From: Combretum micranthum
Taxonomy: Eukaryota > Streptophyta > Magnoliopsida > Myrtales > Combretaceae
Length of the DNA: 64,000 nt
Assembly (NCBI GenBank): GCA_024138025.1
Contig: JAMXBD010000055.1
Coordinates: 868,001 to 932,000 of the forward strand
Direction: 5' to 3'
The notes beneath the pieces are model-generated. The model searched no databases and was not told the DNA's origin. It saw nothing but the letters and a program-made list of their open reading frames with translations. Shown in pieces: positions 10,201 through 21,535 of the stretch (positions within the stretch are counted from its first letter, which is position 1; each line of letters begins with the position of its first letter). Position numbers and translations under genes: made by a program.

Positions 10201-11720
10201 TCCTTAAACAGGTAGATTTTAGCCCGGGGAAGAGGTATGCGAAAAATTGGACAAAAGGGCTTAGGCTGATGTAAAGGCCGCCAGCTTTGAAATGAAGGCC
10301 GCTAGCCTATATGTGAAAGCTGCCAGTGAAAAGCTCTCGGATCTTTTGTGGAAATGGTGAAAGTTAGCACATAAGCTGCTGGTGTAAGTATGTAGGCCGT
10401 CGGCGTTGGATTAAAGGCCACCGGCGTAAAGTGCCAGCTTTCCTGCTCGAAATGCTTTGTATAAATAGAACTTTAGGGTTTGTGTTTTTCATTAGTCCTT
10501 TTCTCCTTTGTCATCCATAGAGTGTTTTTAGAGTTCTTAAGTGTTCTTGGAAGAGAGAATCAGGTGAAGATCGGATTTGGATCGAAGAGTAAGTAATTTC
10601 GCCTTCCTTTATCAAGATTTTCATATATCGATTCGATTCCTTAAGGTTTTGTTTAGATTTTGAAGGAGTTCTTTGGAGAAACATATATATATCAATCAAG
10701 ATCTTATCTTTTGGGAATCAATAGAAGAATTAGATTGAAACTAGTAAGTTATATCTTTCTTTTATCATAGATTCATATATGAGAAGAGTATATTAGACGA
10801 ATCATGCTAGTTCTTGCTGGTTTATCAATCTAGGGTTTTGGAGATATTTGCAATTTGGGGTTTTCGTCCAATTTTAATTGAGGAAAACTAGAGTTTGGAC
10901 TTAGAAGAGAATAAAGTAAGTTTTATCTCTTTTATCCATAGGTTTATTAAAGGAATGATTCTTGTTGGTGATTTTCTATTATTTCTGGATAATTAGGGTT
11001 TTGTGGAGAAATTAGGTTTTGTGGAGTTTGACCAAAGAGATTTTGCAATTGTGGTTTTCTTATAAATTTAGGGTTTTGGACGATTTTTTTTTTTTAGAGA
11101 ATTGGATGAATTGGGGTTTATTTATGAAGTTTATGATTTATAATTATTGTTCTTATTATATGTTTTACTCGGGAGATTTGGAGATTTGTTGTTGTTATTA
11201 AGAATTTGTGGATTTGGAGACATAGTTTATGATCTTTCTGGTTATGATCTATAGTTTGATCATGGGGATGACAATAGTGGTCCAGACTATCTTGCTGAGG
11301 AATAGATGCATATATGATTTGGAAAAAGTGCTTTTAGTTCTTTTGAAGATTTAGGAATAATGTTAAAACTCATATTTTGTTTTTAAAGGATTTAGGAGTT
11401 TTATATTTTGAGATTTTTAATAGTTTTTCTGAAACTTTTATGAATTTTTGGTATTGAAGAAGGATTTTTGGATTTGTTGGCTTTGGTTTATGTCAACTGT
11501 GTTTCGATCAGCAGGATGTTTAAAAAGATTGTTTTGAACTACAGGTTATTTTGAGGAAATTTTATTATGTGTTAAATAGGTTTTGAATCCTTCTGATGTA
11601 CCCTCTGAGAGAGTTATGGAAATTATATTTTATATGTGTTTAAATTTGTGGTTTTATTTGTAGAGCCTTTGTGTGTCTTACATAAGAGAGGATACGTGGC
11701 GAGTTGTAATTGCCTTAGTT
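10200..11720 (+). mobile_element. LTR-like remnant with a promoter-like region
   Basis: The order of features resembles the promoter-proximal half of a plant gypsy LTR: a GC-rich cassette of GGCCGCC/GCCGGC-like motifs (10265-10440), a TATA box (10460), then a long T/G-rich leader with repeated AGGGTTTTG-like phrases from 10.6 to 11.1 kb. I found no secure TG/CA ends, PBS or coding sequence, so borders are approximate. The cassette is shared with the LTRs at 5.2-6.1, 8.2-9.0, 23.4 and 30.6 kb, which is the main reason for calling this LTR-derived. No large ORF belongs to it. Confidence 0.4.
10460..10468 (+). promoter_or_regulatory. TATA box candidate
   Basis: TATAAATAG lies about 20 bases after the GC-rich cassette and shortly before TTTAGGGTTTGTG. 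This is a good match to a plant core promoter, inferred to be the old LTR promoter. Confidence 0.5.
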
Positions 11721-12099
11721 TAGGATGTTATAGTGTACAAGGAAAGACAAATTGAATTGTAATACTACTTCAAGGCTTAATGATCGACTTTATAGTTGAG
11801 TTAAGATCATTGTTTTCAAGCCTTCTTTTAATCTTAAGTTCAACTTCTTTGAGCTTAACCTAGAGTCGATCTTGGTGCTCAACAGTTCCATGGCAATCTA
11901 ACACCTTATGAGCTTCAACAGCAATAAGCTCCATTTTACTTAGTCTAAATTTGAAGGCATTCCCTGCGGCAACATTACCTACTAGAAACTCCAATTTGGT
12001 TGTTGATAAAGAGTTCTATGCTCTATCCAAGAGTCTAACAATTCTGCTAAGCAATGTCATGATATCACTAGTTACTTCAGTAACAAGATATACTAAACT

Positions 12100-12700
12100 T
12101 GACTAGAAGTCACCTTCTATGTCATGTAATTGTTCCAACGAATGCAAAAGAGAAGAAGGCATAGCATACCATGGAAGGTGACAATTCTCCATGATGACAA
12201 TATCGTTGTGTCGGAACTCCTTGTAATGTATCATCGTAGCAAGTCAACAATTGGGGAGGTGGAGGTAGAACATTTTGAATATCTGCAAACAACTTCCCAT
12301 GGGACTGTCCACTTGATATGGTTCTTATGTCATCACCATACATAACTGCATAAAGAGATGTATCAGCATGCGTCTAAACCTCACCATTTGTTGAGTGCAC
12401 TAGATTACTACCGTCATCACCAACATCATCATTAAATTCATCCATTACATCGCATTCATGCTTGTGACTCTCCACTATCATCATCGCTTTCTTGTGTTAC
12501 AATGTTACCTCCATCACCATAATCTTGCTCCATGTAGTCACAAATGTGTGTGTCTAAACACTCTATCTAACAAGAATCACTTGCCAAAGCTTCATGTCAT
12601 TTGTGCGAGGAAAGTGTAGTTTAGAAGTGATGACTATAGCATGGTATGCTTCTGCCTTATGTAATTTATCCACATATGTTGAACTGTCTATGATGTATTT
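12100..12700. other. Non-coding or decayed coding sequence, unassigned
   Basis: Contains runs such as CATCATCACC on the plus strand, which read as Asp/Glu-rich codons on the minus strand, and short overlapping frames at 12122-12345. Nothing matches a family I recognise. It may be the downstream part of the minus-strand remnant at 12710-13056. Confidence 0.3.
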
Positions 12701-12709
12701 TACCCAGTT

Positions 12710-13056
12710 AGACCGGCCAAACACCCTCTACCTTGGACACATGAATTGAGTGTGTGAAATGGGAAGTTCTTTCTCTCATTCCTAAAATGCAATATCGACT
12801 TCTCTCGGAGTGGAACTCTTTATGAAGGATGAGGCTCTAGTTCTACGAAGCGCAATGTCCCATTAGCAGCAGGGTACTCATATGTATCATGCTTCTTCAC
12901 ACTTGCCCAGAAGTAATCTTTAGTGATGATAATGTTTGACCATATACTGTGAGGAGAGGGCACCTCTGGCGCTCAACTATCTAAATGAACTCTTAGGTTC
13001 TTTTGCTTGGTGGCACAAGTATTATGAGATCGAATCTTCTCCGGTTCTTTACCCAT
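12710..13056 (-). pseudogene. Unidentified coding remnant
   Basis: On the minus strand a frame of about 115 codons starts at ATG 13056 and runs to a TAA near 12710 with only two internal stops. It includes segments such as WSNIIITKDYFWASVKKHD and YPAANGTLRFVELEPHPS. Low stop density and normal amino-acid composition suggest a former protein-coding exon or transposase-related frame. I do not recognise the family; a DNA transposon accessory protein or a captured host exon are both possible. Confidence 0.35.
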
Positions 13057-13377
13057 GTTTCTTGTAGTGGAGTTGTCAATTATACTCAATAGTGAAAATA
13101 TTGCTCTTGGAAATAGTGAGTAATAGCATATGATACTGTCACCACTGCTTGGGGGTGAAGAAGGAGATCAACCAGATGTTCTACCCACAAGATAAAAAGA
13201 AAAGCATGAGTTTAATGACAACTCACAATCAAAAGTCAAACAATGATACTAAAAGTAAATAAATAAATTTAGCTTATCGTGTAATATATTGTAAACTAGC
13301 TTCATGAAATTCTGGTGATAAAAACTTGGATAAACAAAGGGTTCTTATTCTGGTGAGGTATTGGGGGACCATGGAAC

Positions 13378-13380
<3 letters not shown>

Positions 13381-13416
<36 letters not shown>
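13381..13416. repeat. A36 homopolymer
   Basis: A run of 36 A follows CCATGGAACCTT. It has the same length as the T36 at 3314-3349. It could mark the tail of a retroposed copy, but no such copy is recognisable to its left on the plus strand. Confidence 0.95.
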
Positions 13417-13418
<2 letters not shown>

Positions 13419-13494
13419 AAAAGAAGGTATTTTAAAAGACGCTGAGTTCATTAATCGTTCTGATTGACTCCAATTAAATGGTGTTTACGGGAAC

Positions 13495-13928
13495 ATGGAT
13501 TTTGCACATGGGTTAAACTATAACAACCCATCTGTGAATATTGTCTTCAATCCTATAATCCGTGAGGCAGGAGGAGTTTATTCTCCTAGGCCATGGAGGA
13601 CAGTCACGCACATAGCAACCACAGTGAAGACCAAAGGCTTCTGCAGCAACTCGAATCAGAATCTCCTCTATCTGCTCTAGAAAATGACGAAACAGCTATT
13701 TATAGAATTTCCAGAGATGGCAGTATGGAAAGTCCACAATCCAAGAGGGATTGGTTACTGAATGTGGGGGTCTCCAATGATGGAGTCTATTGTGAAATGG
13801 TCGAACCAATAGTTCCATTATTTTCCAACAGACTAAGGCAATTTCCTTTGGATATGAAAAAACAAGTAGTGGACTTGAGATCACTGGAATCGAAGAGAAG
13901 TAATGAATTTAGTCCATTCATATGTTAG
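13495..13928 (+). pseudogene. Gene-like fragment of unknown family
   Basis: Two overlapping plus-strand frames, 13495-13680 and 13593-13928, have gene-like composition. The second encodes 111 residues with a serine/glutamate-rich start (RLLQQLESESPLSALE), a central SPQSKRDWLLNVGVSNDGVY and a C-terminal RLRQFPLDMKKQVVDLRS. I do not recognise the protein. It is followed at once by further gene-like scraps (13.95-14.66 kb), so it may be an exon of a decayed or captured host gene. No promoter or splice structure could be established. Confidence 0.35.
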
Positions 13929-14165
13929 TATAGCCACGTTAAAGGCTTTTAACTCCAACTGATTTGTCCAACTTATTCTTTAAAATTCACTATCTTGATA
14001 CCAACAATAAGTTTGTATAAGCGATCAAATTCGGACAACTTGCGAGAGAATTACAAAAAGATGATCCCTGTTCCCAAGAAAAATGAATGAAACTTCTTGT
14101 CCAACAGGGAAATCTATGCTCTTATACTCTAGAAATAGAGGAAAGAAATTATGAGTTTTTGTCAG

Positions 14166-14330
14166 CATGTTTGATTCTGCTCTGCATGACGTATGCAAAT
14201 CAAAACATTAGTTCACTAAGGTTTTGATTAGTTTGATGAAGAAAGCTGGATGGGATTTGGACGTTGTAGCTAAAATCGTTGTACGGTGATGTGTTACATA
14301 GAAAAAAAGGGCATTAGAGTAGATGGGATC
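14166..14330 (+). pseudogene. GIL1/DUF641-like gene fragment
   Basis: Read in one frame from 14166 this gives FDSALHDVCKSKH, a stop, then FTKVLISLMKKAGWDLDVVA, followed by more stops. The LMKKAGWDLD core is characteristic of the plant DUF641 family that includes GRAVITROPIC IN THE LIGHT 1 (known from family knowledge, not searched). Only about 45 codons are preserved and two or more stops interrupt them, so this is a relic, either of a retired gene or of a captured exon. Sequence just upstream (13990-14160) has a similar low-stop character but no clear match. Confidence 0.5.
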
Positions 14331-14332
14331 TA

Positions 14333-14656
14333 GTGGATGTGGCTGACATGGATTTGATGTACAGGCCTAGAAATTGGAACTGGGAAGTTTCATATTGCTT
14401 GTTCCAGGCACGTGGAAATTCAAAGGCTTATGGGATCCAAATTTATTGGGACTTTTGGGAATTTTTTTCTTTATGGTCCATGATTCTCATAAATAGGGAG
14501 AAATTTCAAGCAAATGACAAGAAAGCTATTCAAAACCTTAAAAGGAAGAATTTGAGATTTGCTCCAACAGTCATTATTCCATATGCAGCTTATGAGGAGA
14601 TCACTGGCTTTAATAAGGATGCCAAATTACGACAACACAAGGGTTTTAGGAATTAA
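14333..14656 (+). pseudogene. Unidentified coding remnant
   Basis: A 107-codon frame starting MDVADMDLMYRPRNWNW and ending near 14656. The second half is lysine-rich (QNLKRKNLRFAPTVII). It follows the DUF641-like fragment directly and might derive from the same locus in another frame, but I see no family motif. It could also be a chance ORF. Confidence 0.25.
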
Positions 14657-14699
14657 ATATTGGCCTTGTATTGGACGAGCAGTAGATTGACATAAACAG

Positions 14700-15700
14700 C
14701 TTATGATGTGGCTCTCTACTGATCCGAAGAATTAATTATTGAACATTAGGCCACAGGGTTCGCTGGATTGTTTTCCATGGCGAAGGAATTGTACCAATGC
14801 TTTGGTTTAATAGCATTGACTCTTGTAATGGCACATTATTTTATGAATATTCAGCGAAGACTATCTAAGTCAATGATATCCGAATGTGACCTATAATGCA
14901 AGCATCCTCGAAGTTACAAGAATGTGTCTCAAAATAGATTGAAGCAAGCAAAGATATCATATATACCTTTTTCATGAACTTCTTGTTCAAGCATTCTACA
15001 AGACGAGGAGATAATGTCAATTGTCAGACAATTGGAAATTGCAACTTGTTACATGGAAATATGATAAAAATTTAAAAAAAAAAAAGAGGAAAAAAAACTA
15101 TAACGTAGAGTGAGAAACCCCAGTACAATTTTATAACTGATTATGGTGGTAAGAAATAGGCAGCAAGAATACTATTATCAAGCTTAACTATGACAATGAG
15201 TGCATTTGGTGCAGCTAGACATCCAACACTTTTTGTGATAGCTAGACAATTATCATTGAATAGTGTTTGCGTCGACTAGACGACCACCGCAAAGCGCTAG
15301 CTAGAAACTATCATGGATACTCGTTTACTATTGCCTAACTTGTCCTTCTCAAGGCTATCATCTATCAATTTAAAAAAGGGAGTTCACGCATATTCGACAA
15401 TGGGATATTGATAACTTCGGAAAGGAATTATGTCAATTTCTTGTTACTGCTTTTATATGGGTATTTGCAATTTGGGCAATACTAATTATTGGATTGGTCA
15501 ATGAATGCCAAAAACAAGAGATTTGCTCTAGATATATTGGCATGTATATGTGGAAGGTGCTGCATGAATAAATAGGGAAAGGAGAAAGAATTAAAGAACT
15601 ATTGATATTTATATGTTGATATCAATATCTATTGATATGGAAGGTGCTAAATAGAAAGGAAAAGAAAAGAGACGAAAATAAAAAGAATGAAGAGATGTTG
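14700..15700. other. No gene seen
   Basis: AT-rich sequence with short A tracts and no convincing frame. Possibly the decayed continuation of the gene-like block to its left. Confidence 0.4.
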
Positions 15701-15725
15701 TCTCATTTCATGGTTTTTCCCTATG

Positions 15726-16890
15726 ACATGATGCGACATGCTGCGAGCTCATAAAAAGGAAAGATGAAAAATTTATTTTACATGTTGCCTAAGGATAATA
15801 ATAAAAAAAAAAAGAAGTAATGAGACATTAAAAAAAATTATTATGCAATGCTTAGGGCAATGTATAAATATATTTATATATCTTAGACTAAAGTGACATA
15901 CAAGTGATCATGCTGTGATTTTACTCACAAAAAACAAAAGGGAAGAAGAAAGATAATGATCTTGCGATGCTGACACTAGGCATATATGCTGTAACTCGGT
16001 TCTCAATGAAATTTTAAGCTATGATACCATGCTAGGCAGCTATACAACTATTTTATGAGTACATAGGCACTAAGCAATGCCGTAGCTAATTATATATATA
16101 TATATATATATATATGTCTGTTGGGATAGTTTGTTTTTTATTTGTATTTGTATCTTTTTCAAAATGATATTCGTAAATATGTCCGATTTACATTTATATT
16201 TTATATGTATTTGATCTTTTAATAAGAACTGCCAACTTTTTTTACATGTATCTAATTTTTCATAAATAATTTGTTAGAAAAAGTTTTGAAAAAGTTATCT
16301 GTATCTATAATTTACCAACAAACAAATAGACCCATATATATATATATATATATATTTTATGCCAAACCTTCAATGTAATTAGAAGAATTTTGGTTAGGGG
16401 AGCAAGTGTACATGAAGCGACATGTGGAAGGATCATAAAAAGAATAAAAAGAGAGAGTATGATGAAGAGGATTTATTTTATATGTTGCTTGGGGTCAATA
16501 AAAAATAATACAGTATATATATTCACACATATATGCTTTAGCAACCTGCTACGTGCTGGTAAAAAAAAAAAAGGAATATGTATTTTCCGAGGGTAATTTA
16601 TAAATATATTTATGTATTTTAACCCAAAGCGATGCGCCTAAACAAGTCATACTATAAACTCAAAAAAAAAAAATTCATGTAGCGCTAACGCTAAGCTTGT
16701 ATACTGTAATTTAGTATCCAATGACATATTAAGCTATGATAGCACGTTTGACAACTATGCAGCTATTTTATGAGCACATAAGCACCGAATAGTGGCATAG
16801 CTAATTGAAAGATTTATTTTATGCCCAAATCCTTTCATCTTCATTTGAGGAACTTTGGTAAGGGAGCAAAATGTAGAAAGCAAAGTGTAG
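15726..16890. repeat. Imperfect tandem duplication (2 units), MITE in the first
   Basis: The block starting ATGCGACATG at about 15731 recurs at about 16415 (AAGCGACATG). Both copies share ATTTATTTTA(C/T)ATGTTGC, AATATATTTAT, a GCTATGATA(C/G)CA stretch, ATTTTATGAG(T/C)ACATA and GTAGCTAATT or its variant. The first unit is longer by about 220 bp because of a MITE and flanking (TA)n at 16090-16357. Without it the unit is about 460 bp. Divergence is considerable, so the duplication is old. Confidence 0.7.
16115..16333. mobile_element. MITE, copy 1
   Basis: About 215 bp embedded in (TA)n. Its ends TGTCTGTTGGGATAGTTTG and, on the other strand, GTCTATTTGTTTGTTGG are imperfect inverted repeats. A relative in the opposite orientation lies at 19472-19665; both carry CATTTTGAAAAAGATACAAA. 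No coding capacity. The superfamily is unclear because TA-rich flanks hide the target duplication. Confidence 0.5.
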
Positions 16891-16899
16891 GTGGCTAAA

Positions 16900-17350
16900 T
16901 CTAGATTCCAACTCTTTGAGCTGACTGATAGCACCTAGAGAGTCAAATCTATGAAGTTGGGATGACTAAGAAAAATTTGGTATGGTAGGTTTAGAGTAGG
17001 GACCAATGGATTGGATTGACCCATTCGCTCTTAACCTTTCTCAAGGGGCTTATACACTTAAAGCTCTTCTATAAGTCAGAAAGCCCATGAAGAATTCCAC
17101 TATTAGGAGGACTCATCTCGCTTGTTGATGGTCGATATAATCCAATGGATGTTATTAAGAACCAAGCTTTATACCTAGAGTTCCTCCTCATTAGGAGAGA
17201 TCCATATTTGAAAGAAATGTTGTCGTGCTGCCAAAATACTCTCACAAGAGATCAAACAGAACTTAGATCGAAGAACACATAACTCTCCTCCAGAACAGTG
17301 GGGTTAATGCTATATAACTCCTCTACCTATCACGTGCGTTTGAGCTCCCT
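16900..17350 (+). mobile_element. LTR remnant of the Tat-like gypsy family
   Basis: Aligns by eye, in plus orientation, with the minus-strand LTR at about 49.9-50.5 kb. Shared landmarks in order: TTTGAGCT, AGAGAGT(C/T)A, GGGATGA(C/T)(T/C)AAGA, a GTAGG(T/C)TT(A/G)G block followed by GTAGGG, GAC TCATC, and GTTGTCGTGCTG or GTTGTGCTGTCGG. It is probably a solo or truncated LTR. Borders are approximate and no coding sequence is attached. Confidence 0.5.
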
Positions 17351-17354
17351 GTGA

Positions 17355-18940
17355 TTGCCTGTTTCTTCTTCTTATTTATCACTCTTAGTCATTTCTTATG
17401 TATGCTTCCATGTCACTCCTCTAAAGTTATGTATAACGAGACGCACGGTGTATGCACGTGACTACCGCAATCAGATGCACGAACTACAATATTCATTAAG
17501 GTTGTTGTACCCTTTTTTTTTTGGAGTAAAAAAATTATTAGTGTATGCATACAACAAAGTTAAGGAGGCACAATCATTTTATTCTCACAAAAAGGAAATA
17601 TTATTTTATATCTAACTTTATATTTAATCAAACAGTTATTTGTAAAGACTTACACCTCAATATGAAGTTTTTGAATAACTTACCTATCAAAGTTTTGCTT
17701 ATTAATTCTATTACCCTATTAATCTCTGGAAGAAAGATAATCAAGATGATAAAATCTAAAGGATTTTTTTTTTTTTTTTTGGGTGTAATCCAATTTGAAA
17801 GTGTAAAATTAAAAAAAAAATAAATAAAATAAAAGTTTTGGTAGCAATTTCAACATTATCTTTTATAAACTAATATTGAAATGTATAGCACTTACTATTC
17901 GAACATTCTATTTCCAATAGAAGGATATAAATAAATAAAAAAAAACCAATATTTATTAAGACCTATCTTATAAAAATAAGTAGACTAATACACTTGAAAA
18001 TCGCATCTAACCACATGTTGGATAATTTAGTTGCACTTTGCCTTGGAATATATTAGGAGTGGTGGGATTGATGTTGTGAGCCTAAATTTTTTATTTTTTT
18101 GTTTAATTTCTTTCAACAAGATTTCTATCAAACCCTAACCCATTTGATATAAATTATCAACTAGGAATTGAAAGAAATACTATTTTTAGGAGTTGCCACC
18201 CAACTATGGTCAGAAAAAAAAATTTGCAAGTTAGGATTATGAGTTGGTTGATTCTAACTTGACTACAGGTCCATGATAAAACTTATTTTAGAAAATCAGT
18301 TTTTAATTTACTAGAAATTCTAGATTCTGCCATTTGGGGCTATCCTATTAAAACCATATGATTACCATTTTCAAATTCTTTAGTTAAAATTTATCTCTTT
18401 TTATGCTAAAAATTTTATTAATGTTACAAAATATGATATTTATAATTTATCATCAAAGTTTACATATAAAGACGAATTATAACAATATTTACAAAGACAA
18501 AAAAAAAGATTTTTTTCATTTTTTATGTCACTCCAGAAGTGCCCATATACACACTAATCAAGAAAAAATAATACATAGTTCTTTTACGAAAACTTTAGTG
18601 GGTTGGTTGTTTTTAAATTTTAATTTTTTCAATTTAAATCGATTATATTTTATCATTTTAGCAAAGATAAAATTTTAGATGATTATGATCCTAAGGAAAT
18701 ACTAGTTTCATTTTTACTTAAGATTTTTTTTTCTTTTTTATAGGTGTCAAAATAAATTATATGTATATAAATTACTAATAAAGATATCACATATATTTAC
18801 TAAATTTTTATATGTTTCTTTCATATTATATATCTTTTATCATTATTTACATTGATATGTTTACCTTTTTTTATTTTGTTTTTCGAATATTCAGTAAATG
18901 AAATAACTAAAGAAAGAAATTAAAAAAAAAAAAAAAAAAC
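17355..18940. other. AT-rich sequence without genes
   Basis: Very AT-rich with many A and T tracts (for example the T run near 17764). Open frames here, such as 18403-18678, have the Ile/Phe/Asn/Lys bias expected of AT-rich non-coding DNA. I see no gene. Confidence 0.5.
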
Positions 18941-18950
18941 AACGAATCAC

Positions 18951-19468
18951 ATGTACCTGTACGGAGTGTTCGTGAATTTGGCCATCGGAGATATGGTCAA
19001 GCGCGGTTTCGGACGTGGACTGAATTGCCGAAGCTCCGGTTGGGTTGATTGGAGGACGGGTTGGATCCAGACTTCAGGTCAGCGAGGAGAATGGCGGGCG
19101 GCGGTTCGTAAACTGACGATTCCGGCGACGGTTAAAGAGGGCAATACATCGACCTTGGCTAATTCAATGGTGCTGGACACTCCGGTGGAACAGCCAAAAG
19201 TGGCTGTTTGCGAGGTGGTGGTCCGGTGTGAATCCGCGGTGCACGTCGGAGCCTCCCACGGTGGTTCGAGAACCCTTTTCAGCTGCCAATCAAAACCTTG
19301 CCTTACTCGGAGCCTTCCTGTGGTGATGAATTTACTCGATTTCTCCTGCAAGGTCCCCAGTTCGACGACTTTCTTCGACACCCTAACTCCAAAGAATTTT
19401 TTATTTGAGCTTTTTGAGTGAAATCTTTGTGTGTTTCCCGATGTTGTCTCTTCCAAATGAGTCTCCAT
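18951..19468. other. GC-rich, gene-like island (both strands open)
   Basis: Roughly 500 bp of clearly higher GC content between AT-rich flanks, open on the plus strand (18951-19421, 156 codons) and on the minus strand (19468-19079, 129 codons). It has several CCGGCG/TCCGG motifs typical of plant exon or 5' gene regions. Neither protein matches a family I recognise: the plus one begins MYLYGVFVNLAIGDMVKRG, the minus one METHLEETTSGNTQRFHSK. It could be an exon or CpG-rich promoter fragment of a host gene or a captured fragment. A MITE begins 4 bases after it. Strand and function are undecided. Confidence 0.35.
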
Positions 19469-19471
19469 TAG

Positions 19472-19665
19472 GACAGTTTGGTTGTTGATATATGACAGAT
19501 ACAGAATTTTTTTTTAATTTTTTAATAAATTAGATATAGATAAAAGAAAAAAATTGATAATGCTCATGAAAACTTTAAATAGATCAAATGTAGATAAAAT
19601 ATAAACATACCATTTTGAAAAAGATACAAATATAAATAAAAAAAAACATTAAACTCGATTCAACA
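19472..19665. mobile_element. MITE, copy 2
   Basis: Homologous to 16115-16333 in the opposite orientation, sharing CATTTTGAAAAAGATACAAA and AAATAGATCAAATGTAGATA-type blocks. Its outer ends GACAGTTTGGTTGTTGATA and (other strand) TGTTGAATCGAGTTTAATG are imperfect inverted repeats. It lies next to the GC-rich island. No ORF. Confidence 0.45.
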
Positions 19666-20110
19666 TGAATAAATAGATAAAAATGCCTCTTTCACACTTA
19701 ATGGGTATATCAAAACATTAATTGATAAATTTGACCATCAAATTGATGTTTATAGGAAAAAATAATGGTCATAATGAGTCACCCGCCAAAGATAATGTTT
19801 AAATGCATTAGATTGTCGTGTCAATGGGTAATAAATTGTTCCTGGTATGAAGATCTTTCACCGACAATAATGTTGTTATTTTCATTATCCTGAAATTTTA
19901 AGCTTAAGTTTGACTGCTATCCTGTTTGTATTTAGAATAATAGTTGGCCTAGATTCATAGCACTCCATGTCTTCTACGTGATTTCACCATTATTTTGGTG
20001 AAATTGCTTAAATTAAAGTGGTAAAAGTGAGCCAAAATAGAGCTGTTCAGCTGCAAAAAATCGCAAGTTTTCTCTAGAATTGGATGTGCTAAAAAATTCG
20101 CGTAGGCTTG

Positions 20111-20242
20111 TTACACACATGGACCAAACTCAAGCCTCTTTCATGCATTTCCAATTACACACATGGACCAAACTTAAGGCTCTTTCATACATTCCCAATT
20201 ACACACATGGACCGAACTCAAGCCTCTTTCATGCATTTCCAA
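20111..20242. repeat. 44-bp tandem repeat, three copies
   Basis: Units start TTACACACATGGACC at 20111, 20155 and 20199 with exact 44-bp spacing and few mismatches. The reading frame through it (20108-20293) is a by-product of the repeat. Confidence 0.95.
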
Positions 20243-20805
20243 TGCCTTAACCAACTGCACCAACTTTGGGTTGTGGATTTAAAATCTTTTTAAACTTCTC
20301 TAAGCACTATGGGTCAATTGTAACCCATTTTTTACTCTTTTTAATTTTTAATATGTTTTTAGTATTTAATTTTTTTGGTATTTTTTTAAGTTTAAACCAT
20401 GACTGTCCTAAAAAATTTAAATACATGGGGCAAAAATAGGATGTCTACGGTTGCCATTGGATATATTTAGAATTCACTACACATACACATACGTTTTAGG
20501 ACTACTACAATTTTTCGATAGGCTTCTTTTGTCATTGAGGAGTTGATTTGATTGGGGCAAACATGACTTTGGATGGATATATGACGAAATTGATTGCATG
20601 TTCATTCACATGAATGAAGGAAAATAGTTCATTTCTTATGAAGGGTTTATTCATTATGTTTACTTGGAACAAGAAATCATGTCAAATGCAGAATAGCCTT
20701 CTTTTACCATGGCCTATAAATGGCTTTTTCACTTACGATTTCTTGCCCTTAAATACCCTGACCTCTTAATTATTAGCTACTATCAAGCATTTGGTAGCGA
20801 TTATA

Positions 20806-21527
20806 TAGGGATACAATCGGGCTAACCATTATAGGGTTCTCGATTTGCCAGATCTGTTTAAACCTATAGGCTTATAAGGTCGAGTTTGGATCATATGACA
20901 ACCTTGATGGATACCTGACAACCCAATACTAATTTGAAAAAAATAATAAATAAATAAAATATTACTAAAATCTAACCCTAACCCTAACCCTAACCCTACC
21001 ATCTCTTCTCTCATTCCTTTTCAATAAGCTATTCAAACAGCTCTTGCCTACTAATCAAGAATTACGTTTATGGATTCCATTGAAATGAATGATCGAATAT
21101 GTGGTTTTAATTTCAAAATGACCAAAAGAAAATAGCATTGAAAAGCTAATAATATATATAATTTGTTAAAGGTAAAGCATGCTCATTAGGCTTGATGCAA
21201 AGACACTTGATGAAAATTGGAACGAATAGAGTATGCGTACAAGTGCGCCAATTAGCTAATAAAGCCTTGTAACCAAAACAAACCAAACCAAAATAGTAAC
21301 ATAGAGTAGGGCATTACATACTTATGATAAGGAAGAGGAGAAGAGGAAAAAAAATAGAGTTATAGAGTCGAGTTCCGAGCTCTAAAGCAAACCTGATAGG
21401 ATGAGTTTGGATATAATATGAAAACCCTATAAGGTTATAGGGTTGGGTTTTGTAGGTCTTGTAGGGTAGCGGGTCGGATTTTGGGTTCATATGATTCACT
21501 TGAAAATCCGACCTATTTGCATCTCCA
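20806..21527. mobile_element. hAT-like non-autonomous element
   Basis: Starts TAGGGATACAATCGGG and ends with the complement of TGGAGATGCAAATAGG, imperfect terminal inverted repeats of hAT type. Both ends are built of GGGTCGGGTT-like subterminal phrases as in other plant elements of this kind. The 8-bp flanks CGATTATA (20798-20805) and ACATCATA (21528-21535) agree at 5 positions, so the target duplication is only suggestive. It contains a CCCTAA tract. No transposase. Confidence 0.5.
20972..21000. repeat. Short CCCTAA tract
   Basis: Four CCCTAA six-base units in a row plus a partial one, TTAGGG on the other strand. This is the six-base form, not the seven-base CCCTAAA of most plants. It lies within the hAT-like element and may simply be simple-sequence drift. 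Confidence 0.9.
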
Positions 21528-21535
21528 ACATCATA

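Noticed and set aside
20108..20293. Repetitive 61-residue ORF
   Set aside because: 44 is not a multiple of three, so each repeat is read in a different frame; the ORF is a by-product of the 44-bp repeat.
20972..21000. Telomere or telomere-fusion site
   Set aside because: Only four units, inside a transposon-like element, with no longer array nearby.
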